Shown in pieces: positions 24,054 to 36,500 of a stretch of 64,000 nt of DNA; position 1 is the stretch's first letter; each line of letters begins with the position of its first letter. Location: contig JASANC010002213.1 of assembly GCA_030248135.1 (NCBI GenBank), positions 1-64,000 on the forward strand, read 5' to 3'. Source of the DNA: Theristus sp. LFF4_11 (Eukaryota; Nematoda; Chromadorea; Monhysterida; Xyalidae). The notes beneath the pieces were generated by a model. It saw only the letters and a list, made by a program, of their open reading frames with translations, was not told the origin of the DNA and did no database searches. Both the position numbers and the translations under genes were made by a program.

Positions 24054-26138
24054 ATGGCGTTGCCAAGCGGACGTTTCGGCAAACAGTTGTGCACTGGTGT
24101 GGTGTCGCTTTGCATCCGTAAGCTCAGTGGTTTTGTTTGGGTGGGCTAAAACTACAGGATTTTACAGTGCCATGTCTCGCGTCTGGTATGAGGTGTGGTA
24201 TAGGGCCGAATGAAATTTTGCAGAACTTAAGGTTTGTATTTTTCCAATATTTCTAATCGTTTTTTATTGATTTTGACATTGAAAAAAATGAACGACAGAT
24301 TACTAATATGCTTACTGAAGGCCCATTCGCATGTTCAGTGATTGGTCGCCACGATAAAATGTGTACTTGTGACAAATTGCCCCAAAAGGGAACACTAGTG
24401 GCGGTAAGATGAAGCGGCATTCATGAAGCAGTATTGGTGACCGATAAGCTATGCTTTAACACAGCTACGCGTCACTAAATACTGCTTCATGAATGCCCCT
24501 TAAAGTCGCTTAAATCGCTACACAACTTATTTGTCGCAGCTTTGCACCGTGTGTGAATGACGGGTATGATTTTGTCGATGACAACCACCATACTTTGTGT
24601 CTGCTCACTCAGTCGCAGATTCGCCATTTCTCAGGCCAACCGAACCGAGCGGGTATTGTCCTAAACGTTGTGCGCCACTATCAGCCGCGCGGCAGCAAGC
24701 TGCATCTGGCCATCTACAAAACCGACGGAATGTCCGTGAAGAAGGGCGACATGCTGGTCGCGCAGCGCCACTTGAACTATCATCCCGGTTTGAACGTCGG
24801 TTTCAGTGTCATCGAGATTATAGCTGATTGGCTGCTGTTTTTTTTTTTGAAATGACAATGGACAATCAACTACGACGGCGTCTTATCCGTGCTGGAAACC
24901 CGGCGGCCACTGTGTTTTAACTGTGTTTCTTGAGATTGTACTTTGAAGTTTACAGTATGTTTGTTTTCACCTGTCACTTTTTTTCCCAGAATACAGAGCG
25001 TGCAAAACTTCGAATTACAGTAAGAAGACCGAATGTATTCGGGGGGGGGCAAGCACAACCCATTTGTGGCGGAATATGTTTTTAACCACTCCGATTCCGT
25101 TGGTTCGTCTTTCGCGAGTTCTGGTTTCAAAGAAAAATTTCGTAAGAAAAGAAAAAAAAGAATTTTTCGGAAAAATATAATTTAGTGAAAAATTTCCGAA
25201 ATTTTACCGGAAAAAGTACGGTAATTTTTCCAATTTTTCACGCGACCAAAAAATGACTAAATGAGCATTTTCCATAAAAACAAGTGATGCGGGAGGCAAT
25301 GTTGCTGAAAATTAGCGACGTTTGAACCAAAAATGGCAGATTTATATTTTTAAGGTGGCTAATATGACAAAAATATATGGTTCCTGTTGACAAAATTCAG
25401 TCTGACGCGTGTTCTAAGTTTACTGGGTGTCAATGATTTATGATTTGTAAAAATGTAAGCTCATACGGATCAAACAACTGCAACAAATGCGGACCGTTGA
25501 ATGCAACAATAGGACGAAGCATACGCAAACAACGAAAATGACATTATAAGTTGCTTAACAAGCACGAACGGTGACAGAGAGAAGAAAGAACTTCGTTAGC
25601 CGTCGCGCCGCAAAGTTGAGCAATTTCGGACAGGGACTCAGGGAGAGCATGGTCAACTTGGGGTCACGTATGGCAGAGAAAGGAATTAAAAGTAATAAAT
25701 TTTCAATAAAAACACGCACGCGCACGTATCCTGAGCACAATCTAACACTATTCCGCTTATTTAACACCAAAAATAGGTTGTAAAAAAACTTGATTTCCAG
25801 TAAAAAAGGTTTGGTAAAATTACGGAAATTTATTTTCAGCGTGACAAATTTCTGAAATTGTTCCGGAAAAATTACCGTAAAATTTTGGAAATTTTTCATG
25901 TGTCATCTCTAGACTTTACGAACAGGTCACGCACGAATTGCGACGTCGCGATCGAATCTTACGAGCCGCCTGCAACGGCACGGTGTTCATAACGACCGAG
26001 AAAATCGACCCGGATTACTCGCACGTCGAAATGGAACGGTATTACGGCGATAAGAAAGGAATACCGATTGAAAAGCTCACGTTCAATGTTGTACCAGACG
26101 AAATGGAGGGAAAATTTCGACTCGTGGATGTTGTTTGA
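24054..26138 (+). CDS. MRPL27: Mitochondrial ribosomal protein bL27m
   Basis: Three exons (24054-24117, 24635-24807, 25926-26138) give 149 residues. bL27 is a component of the large mitochondrial ribosomal subunit near the peptidyl transferase centre. The core GDMLVAQRHLNYHPGLNVGF matches the family motif in which a Gln-Arg pair is followed by W/YHPG and NVG. The later GTVFITTEKIDPDY and the end VVPDEMEGKFRLVDVV also align with the animal mitochondrial form. The N-terminus has basic and hydrophobic residues without acidic ones, as expected for import. Intron 1 contains a hairpin MITE and intron 2 an older repeat plus a hAT-like end. An acceptor-like AG lies 8 nt before the ATG. Confidence 0.88.
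24412..24501. mobile_element. Hairpin MITE in bL27m intron 1
   Basis: This is the same family as 16272-16367: AGCGGCATTCATGAAGCAGT at the left and ACTGCTTCATGAATGCCCCT at the right, with ACACAGCTACGCGTCACT in the inner right arm. The two copies differ by scattered substitutions, so they are separate insertions rather than one recent duplicate. Confidence 0.85.
25140..25912. mobile_element. Possible degraded hAT-like MITE in bL27m intron 2
   Basis: AT-rich arms built from AAATTTCCGG / CCGGAAATTT words lie at about 25150-25235 and 25800-25905 in opposite orientation. The right end, CATGTGTCATCTCTA, is the inverse of TAGAGATGACACATG and resembles the start TAGAGATGGCACGTG of a fragment at 31363. 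A clear left terminus and target duplication are not visible, so the boundaries are approximate. Confidence 0.5.
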
Positions 26139-26728
26139 TGGCAAAAGTCTGGACTATTTTTTGCTTTTTTTGATTTGCCCTGGGATAGTTTCAAAAACAG
26201 TGATTGCTTGTTACTTTGCGATTTGTGTCAAAGAATATTTGGATGTGTGAATAAACTCCTCAGTCAGATTATCACAATTGTTGCGTTCCATTTTTCTGGT
26301 GGTTGTTCGGTTCAAAGGCACAAGCACAATCCTTTGTGCGTGTTTACATGGCGAATCATGAGCATTCCAAAATTTTTCAAAATAACCACTTGACGTAGCG
26401 CACAATTCAAACTCAAAAACATGTGTAACTTGTTGATTAGCTACTTCGCACATTTTTGAATAAGCTCAATGCAGCCAATCAATGTATCAGATTCCTTATT
26501 TTCAATGTACAAACTGTATAGCTGGTTGGGGCTGTTCATTCCAACTCTAAAACGTATGCAACACGGTCTGGCATGCTTATCGGCTGCGTCGAACTGGTTC
26601 ACCAGTGAGTGAGCGCAGTTCAAAAGCAGCCAATGAGCTGGTTATCAATGATTGATTTACAGTTTGACTCATAAATTGCTGTAAAAACAACAGATTCTTG
26701 GATTCATTCGTTACAGATTCGAACGCCA
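26139..26728. other. Spacer upstream of REV7
   Basis: No exon is supported. A CAGCCAATCA repeat word lies at about 26472. An acceptor-like TTACAG (AG at 26715-26716) lies 12 nt before the REV7 ATG. Confidence 0.4.
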
Positions 26729-28586
26729 ATGGAAGCATCGTGCGCACAACGGTTTCTCCAAGCGTTCGTTCACTCGTTCCTCCGCATCGCTGGCATTTAT
26801 CCGCCGGACGCTTTCCGACGTGCCACTTTGTTTGGAGCGCCGGTGTTTGTGAGTTTCGCAAAATATCGCAAACAAACAAACGCACCGGCATGGCAAACAC
26901 ATGGTACATGGCGCAGGTGTATCAGCCAGTGTGTTTGGGTGTGCGCGGTTTTCCGACGAGAACTTGGTCATATGAGCAAATGATAAGCATCACCTTAGCT
27001 TCACGCAAAGCGTTATGCTCTGAATCAACAGCAGCAAGGAAGATTAGCTGAACGATCGACTTTGGTTTATTTTCCTGTCGGCAATCTGGCCTGGGCAGTT
27101 TGCGACGAAAGACCCTGTGAATGGCCAGTAAATTACCGCCACAAGTAATATTCGACCAGTAACTTGTGTGCAACTCGCTGATTGACTGCTTTTGAATCAG
27201 GCTCGATACAGCCAATCAGTGTGCCGAATTCAAATGCGCACAAAGTGCAATAGTTCGCAGGACAATTCCACTGGTAGATAGTGTTCCCATTGAAAAAAAT
27301 GTTTTTTGTTCTCAGACGTGCTTTGTGCCGTCCGTTGTCTCGTACGTCGACGCGAACATCGACGAGTTTCTCCGCCTGCTCCGCCAGAGTCCCACCGACC
27401 TGTTGGCGTTCGTGATCGATTTCCTTGACGCAACCGATCGTCCCGTCGAGCGAGTGACGCTGCGTGTCCATCAGTTGACGCTCAAGTGGGTCTGACCCCT
27501 TTGCGTCTTCCTTCTTGCGGTTTGCTCAGACCCGTGCAGAGTGGGACTAAGTGGTGTACCGCGGAGTGATACCCTCAAAACAGAGCGATTTCGTTGAAAT
27601 GAAACAAATCGCTACCGTCTGGTTTCAGGCTATTCAGCCGAGGCACACTGATTGGCAGCATCCATGTTCGTGCAACCAATCAGCGTGCACTGCGCGAATG
27701 TAACCTTTCACAGTGAATTCACTCTTATTTACGATTACCACACTTTGATTTTCCAGTAAACCGAGCAAAAAGCAACCGCGCTTCTACGACGCCTATTTGG
27801 ACGCGGCCGTGACTGACCCAAAGGTGCAGCCGCATCTGCGGCACATTCTCGAGCAGATACAGTTGTGGAGGCGGAGCTACCTGAAATCGAGTGAGCTGAT
27901 TGAAATCTGCAAAAAAGAAAATTGATTGTTCGGTTTTTTGGGATTGTCATGATTGGTGCTTGAAAATCGGCTCACAGTGACTGACGGGTCCAGGGATGCG
28001 AGTTCGTGAATTTTAATGTGGATTGTGCGAGTCACAATACTCACACTTGACACAATATTAGGATTTGACAAAAAAGCCGCTTGTTTTTTGCAGTGCCCTG
28101 CTTTCGAATCTGCATTTTCGTGCGACCGGACTATTCAACGAACGTTGAGCGATTGTTGCTTTCTGGGGTCGGTCGGGTTTTTCTTGATGACAAGACTAAA
28201 CTCGGTAGTTTGATAGTGTTTTGTGACCATAAGCCGTGCCGTGCGGCGTGATGGAATCTACCGTCAAATGGTACATTCTTGAACCAACTTTTTTATCACA
28301 CTGTATGACGAATGAAGAAATCCGAAGCGCACGATCGTGCCGAGACCCGATGCAGTGTTTGTTGAATGAAACCGTTTTCTGCAAAAACTGTTTTCTTGGA
28401 CAATCAATCAACCACAGAATCCGCTGCAGTTGCAACAACAAGTTGCGATTGCCAGTTTTTGCGCAGACTTGGGAGACGACCTCGCACCACTGTGGCGACG
28501 AGGCGATCGAACGCACCATGCACCCTCTGGCGTCCGTGAACGCCGAAATGATGAACGTTGACGTCTTCCAGCATTGTCTCATCTGA
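26729..28586 (+). CDS. MAD2L2: REV7 / MAD2L2, HORMA-domain protein
   Basis: Five exons (26729-26848, 27316-27485, 27757-27890, 28094-28204, about 28456-28586) give 221 residues; the animal protein is about 211. REV7 is the HORMA subunit of DNA polymerase zeta and of the shieldin repair complex, closing a C-terminal safety belt over partner peptides. The start has FLRIAGIYPPDAFRRATLFGAPV, with the I/VYP-x-x-x-F element of the family. The central strand region has LLAFVIDFLDATDRPVERV, matching the acidic-then-RPVE motif. The C-terminus HPLASVNAEMMNVDVFQ matches the HPLK-type closing segment. The last acceptor was chosen on phase and could shift by a few codons. Confidence 0.88.
27177..27240. 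repeat. Copy of the dispersed CCAATCAG repeat in REV7 intron 1
   Basis: GCTGATTGACTGCTTTTGAA is followed by GCTCGATACAGCCAATCAGT and then GAATTCAAATGCGCACAAAG. The order and spacing match copies at 5175, 42358 and 45540. Another copy lies in REV7 intron 2 at about 27645-27700. Confidence 0.65.
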
Positions 28587-30507
28587 CGCTCGGTTGATGC
28601 TGGAATTCACGTTTTCGAAACGGGTATTTTTGATTGTCGTCACGTCTTGATCCGCTATTACGTATAGTAATCAGCGCTTAGTTGCGATTTCATTGGTCAC
28701 TACTCATGTTCAATGACTTATGCGCATGAGCACAATGTAAAGTCATTTCCCACCTAATGTTGTGTGCATCGTCACTGTCGGTTTTGCTATGTTCTGTGTT
28801 CGCACTTGTTTGCAAACACGCCCAACAGATCTACCAAATAATTTGATTGTATTTGCTATTTTTAGTTGTTTTAACAAATCTTTAAAAATTCTGAAATACT
28901 TCAGGTTTGTCCGCCGGTTCACACGTCTGAATCTCATGTTTTTTTTCAATTGATTCACTCAAAACAACATTTCATTTTGACATGAACCCGCATTTGCTTT
29001 CACCATGTGAAACGAGAAAAATCAAGCACACATTCATGAATGATACGACATATACAAAAGTAAGTGAAAATATCAAGAAATTTCAGGCGAATCGAAAGTG
29101 AAAAAACAAGAATGTAAAACTTGTCAAACCGGATCATGATATGACAGGAAAGAGTCGGAAAAAAATATCAGAACACAGTGAAAATAAAACGAGAAAGAGA
29201 ACGCTTTTCTTTGATTTACAATATCCCGTGGCCGTCTTCACTCTCCACACACCAAAAATGACAACATTGTATTGGGACAAATACCATACCGTATACTTTG
29301 CAGTAATCCGTGAAACAATCACAACATCAAACAAACTGCCATTTACAAACGACTACAGTACTTTGTCAATAAACTGCGTGCCGAGATCAACTACAGTGCA
29401 CCTACTGTAGATCACAAAAAAAGAAAAAAGCGCCCTCGCTAGTATTCTTTGTGGAAAAGAAACGCCAAATTCGTCCGTTGAGCGTCTTCGCATTTCGGTG
29501 AGCACAAATGCGTCGAATGATTGGGTGAATGGCGGGTGACGGTGGAATGCGGAGATTCGGCGGTCGAAGAGTGCTGCAGCTGCCGTGTTTGCGGTTTCAT
29601 GATTGATTTTGGGGATGATGAGGAGCATGACTGCAGTCGCAGCACGGGGCTGGCGTTTAGGCGTTCTGTAATAAGTTGGAAAACTGCGTTCAGGTTGGAA
29701 AACGTGTTTCAGAACTGCGTTCAGGTTGTTTGGTATGGATAAACTTGATTTTCAGAGGTGGTTGTCATGAGAAAAATACAGATTCCTCTTTAAAATAAGG
29801 CTTTTGGTTGGTCTATTTCAAGAAAACTGGAAGCAGTTTCAGAACAGGGTTGAAAGATATTGTTTTTCATGTGGATTCAAAAGTCAAGTCACTTTGTGGG
29901 AATGCAGCAATCTTGAATTTAAGTTGGTTCGTTACTTATGAAAGAAAAGAACGATTTCTGTTGTGTCAATGAAACAAGAACATGAGATTTGTCAAAAGTT
30001 CAAGTCAAAACAGTCCAATTCACCCACATGTACAGTTTTGTTTCGTTGTGAAAAAGCATTGCTGAGCCATTGTTATTAATGATCGTCGTTTTTTATGTCA
30101 CACATACGAGCCATCGCGACGGTTGTATAAGACGTTAGGTGGTGTCAACTTTTGGTACACTGCAAAATTGTGAGCGTTTAGTATGTTTACTGGTTAGATT
30201 TCACGCAATTTGTTCATGCGAAAGTTTCTGCCGCCAAAAGAAAATTTTTCTGATCGAGTAAATAAATCTCAATGGTTGGGGAAAGTGACTCGATCATGCA
30301 GCCAGCCAATCAGCGTGCATTACCACATCTGATTATCTACGGTCGTTCAGATTTTGTTTGTTAGTCGTTCCAGAGAAAGCAACAGAACACTGTGTTAAAA
30401 ATCAAAACACATTAAAAATCACAGAACATCAAAACGTGTTTTAACATTAAACATTTAACGTTTAACATAAAAAATGTTCGTTCTCGGTTCTTGTGTTTTC
30501 ACTAAAT
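28587..30507. other. Convergent spacer between REV7 and the receptor gene
   Basis: This is the shared 3' flank of two convergent genes. It is AT-rich, with a CAGCCAATCAGCGTGCATTA word at about 30302. Reading frames of 60-90 codons occur on both strands, but none looks like a protein domain. Confidence 0.45.
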
Positions 30508-33500
30508 TCACATCCGTTTAATCAGCAGCAAACACCAAAAAAACGTAAACCAATGAAAAAAACGATCTTTTTTCAAAAAAACCCTACTGTGCACGTCGTC
30601 CGATCTGGTCGGCGAATAGAGTCGCGTGTGCTCCATTAATTTTCGTTCGCGTCGCAGATTCTCTTCGTTGTCGTCTGCCTCTAACGGCCATTCCGGCAGT
30701 GAATAGATCGAGTTCGGGACGACACCGCCGCTGGCGTCTGGCGGAAACAAGGATATTCTTGTATTGGTGTTGTTCTTGTTCTGCGACACATTTCCACACA
30801 TGGATGGGAAATCAGCTTCACGCTTGACGCAACAATTCAAAACTGAAGTCCGTCCACTGAACATTCCGATTTCCAATGCAGCCAACAACTGCGCTGCAAA
30901 GGTTTGCATGACATTCAAAAACAGGTGCACACCTGTGCTCGTTGTCAGATGCGAGTGATATCGTTCGTCGCTGTCGGTTGAGTAGTTGCGATTGGAGGAA
31001 GACGATTCCATGAAACCTTTCTGAAGTGGTCAGAAAATAATGAATACGTCTCGACATGATGAAACAATTCTGTTCGACCATTCACGCACTGGTCAGTATC
31101 CGTTTACAGTGGGGTGGGGGTGTGCAAAACTGAATGGTTGCATTCGGTCTCACCTACACATGAGTTTGTAAATTACAACAGTAGCAACATGGCAGTCAGG
31201 CTAACACATGAGCAAGTGAACTCAGAAGTTAACTCACGTTTGCAAAACATCTACTCTGCATAAGATCAACAGCAAAAACGTTCGATTCCGCATGACCATG
31301 TGTACATCTTTCCACCTCAACACCTACACACCCAGCAATTCCCGTCCTGCCAAGTAGAGATGGCACGTGAAAAATTTCCAAAATTTTTCGGTAAATTTTC
31401 CGGTAAAATTTCCGGAAATTTTTCACGAAATTTTTCCAAAAACTTCCACCTATACTGCCCACCTTTGCACAGCTGGTGTCGCCAGTCGATGACGAGTGCT
31501 TTCCAGTGCTTGAGCGTTGCTGACAGCAGGCGCAGTTGCGACGGGCAAACCGCGCCAAGGCGCCTCGAACTGAATCGTTCATGAGCACGTGCAAGACGAA
31601 GATGAAGAAACCCTGCCGGAATAAATGGAATTAACAAACGATCGTTTGAAGTAAGAAACAGCCTGTTGCAATTGAAGACTCCCAGCCAATCATTGAGGGA
31701 AAAAACGCAATGAAACACACAAGAGAAAAAGATGATTTCAATTTCAAGTACGGTATGGCCGATTAAACATGGCAGCCTTTTTCAGGGTTCAAAGAGCGCG
31801 CGAAATTTGAATGAAAGAAAAAAGACGTTCAGAAACCACATTGTGTGCCAAATTTGACTCGTTTTTTAAACTAATGGATTATCCGCGCTATTCTGAGCAT
31901 TCTTTATCCCTTGCACACATGATTGGGAATTATGTTGGCATTTTTGAAAAAGGCAACTCCTAGTCTGCGACTAATCCCGCCTTGATGGACTGCCTCATTT
32001 ATTCGGCCGTACTGTAGTCAGGACAACAGACTCAACAAATAACTCGAACATACGAAAAATCAAAACCGACTTTATTCCTGGCCACCAATTTTTTCTATCA
32101 CGTGGCCACTCAAACCCAAAAAAAACACCCGAAAACCTGAGTACCAAAAATACGAAGATAAAAAACCGAAATCCGAAAACCTGTAAACAGTTGAACACGG
32201 TGAACAAATAGGCGAACACGAGCGCCAGCGTGTCGTCGGCGAACAACAGGCCGAAGCCGAACATCCAGGTGAGACCGAGCAGACACAGCAGCATCGTTGA
32301 GCCCTTCAGCCAGCCGCGCACGCGCGACGTCGCCACGCCACCGGTGGTCTTCTTGGTGGCGGCGGCCGGGCGCACGCTGAACACGACGCGCAAGGCGACC
32401 GCCAGAAACGTGCTGTTGATCTGCACGGACGGACGAAAGCGGTTTTTTGGGAGTTTTTTTTGGATTTTTTTCGATTGGGGATGAGTTTATGAGTTTTCGA
32501 AGCAGTCTTGTTGCTTCACACACAGTCGACTGGTTGAACTGAAACCGCCACTTTTTTCGGGTCGATTAGTCCGCTGTATGCCCGATGGGGTGTGGGGAAC
32601 CGTGACGCAATCGCCGCCATGCGGTGCGCACGCCTGATGGAGATTTGTGGGCGATGTGCATCTCATCGCGGTACACCACGGTTCACCACACCGTCGTACG
32701 GGTATGGTCTGTGATCTGAGGTCTGTCCTGTCGTGCAGCCACGTGGCATCATCCACCAGGGCGTTTTTGTCGCGTTGATTTTTGTTTTGCAAAGTGACAA
32801 ACGTGAATTCCGTTACTGCACCAGAAACTCCACACATTGGAAAACGCTGAACTAAGCTGGCTAATCAGTGACACTAATGTCGCTGCAACCAATCAGTGCT
32901 GCCCCTGCAAAAACTGCAGCCAATCCGTGAGCCGCGTAAAAGTAATTCATTAAAAAAAGAACAGAATCTAACGGCCATTATCACGGCGACTGGCCCGACG
33001 AACGCCCACATCGCGTACGAACGAGTTCGAGTCCAGCAGCTGGAAGAAAAGTAACATTTTTAATGACTTCTTAGAGCGCCAATGCGCCCAAAAACGGCAA
33101 AAACTAGAAAATAATCCGAAACTAAGCGATTCTGGCTTATTTGTAATGAACTGATTCGGATTTACCATTTCAGTTACACCGAAAACAGAGGAAGTCAAAA
33201 TCATTTATGTGTATTCGAGATTGCAAGCTGGAAAGCAAACTTAAGCCTCAAAACTTTTCAGTTCGGCATCAAAAACTCACTACTCATTCGTTCCATAATC
33301 GTCAAACCAGAGTGCACCGCAGACGGCAACGACCACTGCTGGTACGCCTGAGTGGATGTTTGGAAATTCGTTTTTGAAGATTCAAAAAAGGCTAATAAAC
33401 TTTGGTTCGACCAATCAGCGTACAGTAAACATTCCTCTATCGGCAATCAACTGCCCGCATGATTAGCTGCACTTGAAAGCAGCCAATCAACAGGGTTCAT

Positions 33501-36500
33501 AACGTCCTTGACTTATAAACATTCGTGTTCTGTTTTTCCGCCACATTTGTTCGACTCATATTTTATTCACCATTTTTCTTTCCCTATAATTTCCTCCCTC
33601 TGTGTTCCACATTTCCTACCGTGCTCTGTTTTGCTGGCTTTAACTTTTCGAAATCGCACTTCCAATTTCCGCCGTCACATCCTCATATTAGCTGCGCAAA
33701 CGTTTAGCCCATTACGGTCTGTCTTGAGCTGATTTATGAGTCGAACAATAAAATGTTCGAAAACAAATCGCTCGCAGACAGCACGCGAAGAAGGATGAAA
33801 AATTAGATTGCACTAACAAAACAGCCCTCAACAGACAGCCGTGGAAGCTCAAAAATACGTCACTTCCCATCTGGGTCTACCAAACTTTTACTTGCCGTTT
33901 CCCCATTTCGATCTTTTCCGTCGAATTGCGTAATAAAATTTTTGGCGAACGGCTAGGAGCTTACTCAGAACTTTTTGAACGCAAAACTAGACGAAACTAT
34001 GATATCATCATCGTCCGTGCGTATTGCGCAACATCTAGAAACCGAAAACTTCTCCGACGGCCGAAACAAAAACTTTCCATTATTTACGGTGCGGTTAAAA
34101 AGCAATAATGAAGAATCGGCTTGGTTGGTTGGGGGTGGCGATGGTGACAGAAAAATAGGAAAGTGCAATTGCCATTTGAGCACGCACGTTTTGTCGCGCT
34201 ACCCGTCACTTCTAATTTCTCACCGCCCATTCTAATGTCTCTCTTTCAACAGCAAATGATCAATACGCCTTGCCGAAATGAAACCTTGTGTGGTTTTGAA
34301 AACCTTTCTTCAGAACGAATCTTTTAACGAAAGTCATGTTGGTTGGCACACGTGGAGACGACGTAATGCGTCACTATCGGAACTGGAAACTAGCACGCTG
34401 ATTGGATGCGTTATCGTGTTAAGACCAATTAACGCATCACAAAGGTAAAAAAATTAGTGTAATGCAAAAACACCTAGGTATGTTATGTGCAACTGGCATC
34501 GAGTCTGCGTAACTTTGTTTACGCAATTCTGCTATTTTTAGGTCTCACAGAAAACATGTTTTCTCTTCAATTCGTGTGCCTTGCTTCCAAGTTGCGTGCT
34601 CTGCTCAAAACATTATTTCTTGCCGTGCTGATTCAACCAGTATGTTTTACGACCTTTGGCTATTTTTTTGATTAAAAAACCGGCTGAATATTCCATGAAA
34701 GATCCCGACTTTCTCTGAGGTTCCGCACTTTTATGCAATACTTTTATCGCTAAATTTTGGCAGAGAAATTGGTCTTAGCGGAATTTTTAGATTTCTCTTC
34801 ATAAGCTGTGGTTCTTACTCAGGTTTTGCAAACAAATCGTACATCTGAGTGTGGATGGATGAAATGGAAATAGTGGGAGGCGCTGCAGCGAACTCTCACA
34901 ATATTATTTATAGAACTTTCCATTGAAATTTCGTTTCCATGTGAACTGCCATTGCATTTTAGCCGTTTTCATTAAGCCCTTTATATTCTAAAAACTACAT
35001 GATTTAGAAAGGTGGTTTTTCGTGCTCGTGCTAGTGGACTATTTTTCAGTGCCAATTCACTTTGCAGCTGCCCAATTCAATACACCACTGCACTAAACGA
35101 ATACAAATTCAGAGTTCATTGTGAAACCATAGCGCTATCTTGTGTTTGGTGCAAAAGCTCTCAAATTACGCCGCAAAATGTGCAGCAGTACAAAGATGAA
35201 ACGACGAACAACATACTGATCAAATGGATGTGCACTGCAACGTTCTCTGGTATCATCAAACCTTTAGGATTTCTGCTGCGTCTTGGGTTTGCCTTAATCA
35301 GAATTTTTTCCGTGGTAACCGTGGTATTGGCTAAGAATCACCATAACACGTTTTTTGGCGCATTCACACAAAACAAGAGATGTTCAGTTGTGAAACGCTT
35401 ATTCAGTTGTGGCAGAAACGGCTTGTGGGCGTTTCGCTTTGTGGTGAATGATATGACAATAGTAGTGTCTTCGGCATTTCGTGGTACTTCCAACAACATA
35501 TCCGGTGCACTCCACTTCGGTTACCACAACATTTCGTGCGCGCTTCAATCAAATAAACAACACCAGCCGACCTCTGCTTGTGCTCCTGTGTAAGTCTGTC
35601 TGCGTAAAGAGCAGCTAAGCAAGGTTTGCTTCTGCTCCCGTGCGAGCCACACTAAACTTTAGCTTTTTTCGGTGCTTCTATGCCTCTCACGCACACGAGA
35701 ATTACGCCGTTCCACTGTTGTTGGTTTGTTTGTCAGGTCTCACATCTGATCCGTTGTAGTACGTGTTTTTCACTTCTCATCTTACCAACAACCAGCGTTT
35801 GAAATCGAGTCGTGAAACTCGTTTTGTTTGCTTCGTCTTTTCGCGCATCTTAGTGAGCCAAAAAAGGATAAACTTAGAAAGTTTCTGATGTACTTTTTCG
35901 TTCGCCACACTGACAGACAATCAAGTTATCCTTTTTTCATTGTTGTTCGCTCGTTTGTTCAGAGACTATCAGTCACGTTCAGTGGTGTTGTTTTTTGCGG
36001 TTTTCCAATTGTGTCTGTTACGTGCGTGTGTAGGCTGAAACGCAACTCTGTACAAGTTACGTAACGGCTACAATGACATGTCGCAGTACATGACGTACAT
36101 TGTTGTTTCGATTTCATTATTTATTCATATCTTCGTCGTCGCATGAATATTCAATGTTTTAATCATATGCAGCATACATGCACATCCCAATATCCCACTG
36201 CCTGCCAATCGCACGATAGTTATTCCCTATTTCGTTGGATGTGACTGATAAACAACGGCGAGAGAGATGACAGTCATCCGATGACAGCGGCCGCCAAGAA
36301 TAACACGAAAACCACGTAGAAACGATAAAAAGCGACGAAACCAAAGACACGGACAACATGGAAACGGCCGACATCTTCATCCTCGGCCTCATCATGATGC
36401 TCTTCTGGGCGTCCATCATACTGTTCTTCGCGCGGCCCGGCCTATTTCGCAATTTGCTCGCGCGCCTCTGCTGTCGGCCGAGTTTGGCCGAATCGGCCGA

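Noticed and set aside
29353..29742. Overlapping 70-90-codon frames on both strands between REV7 and the receptor
   Set aside because: No domain, no splice support, and frames of this size are expected by chance in this length.
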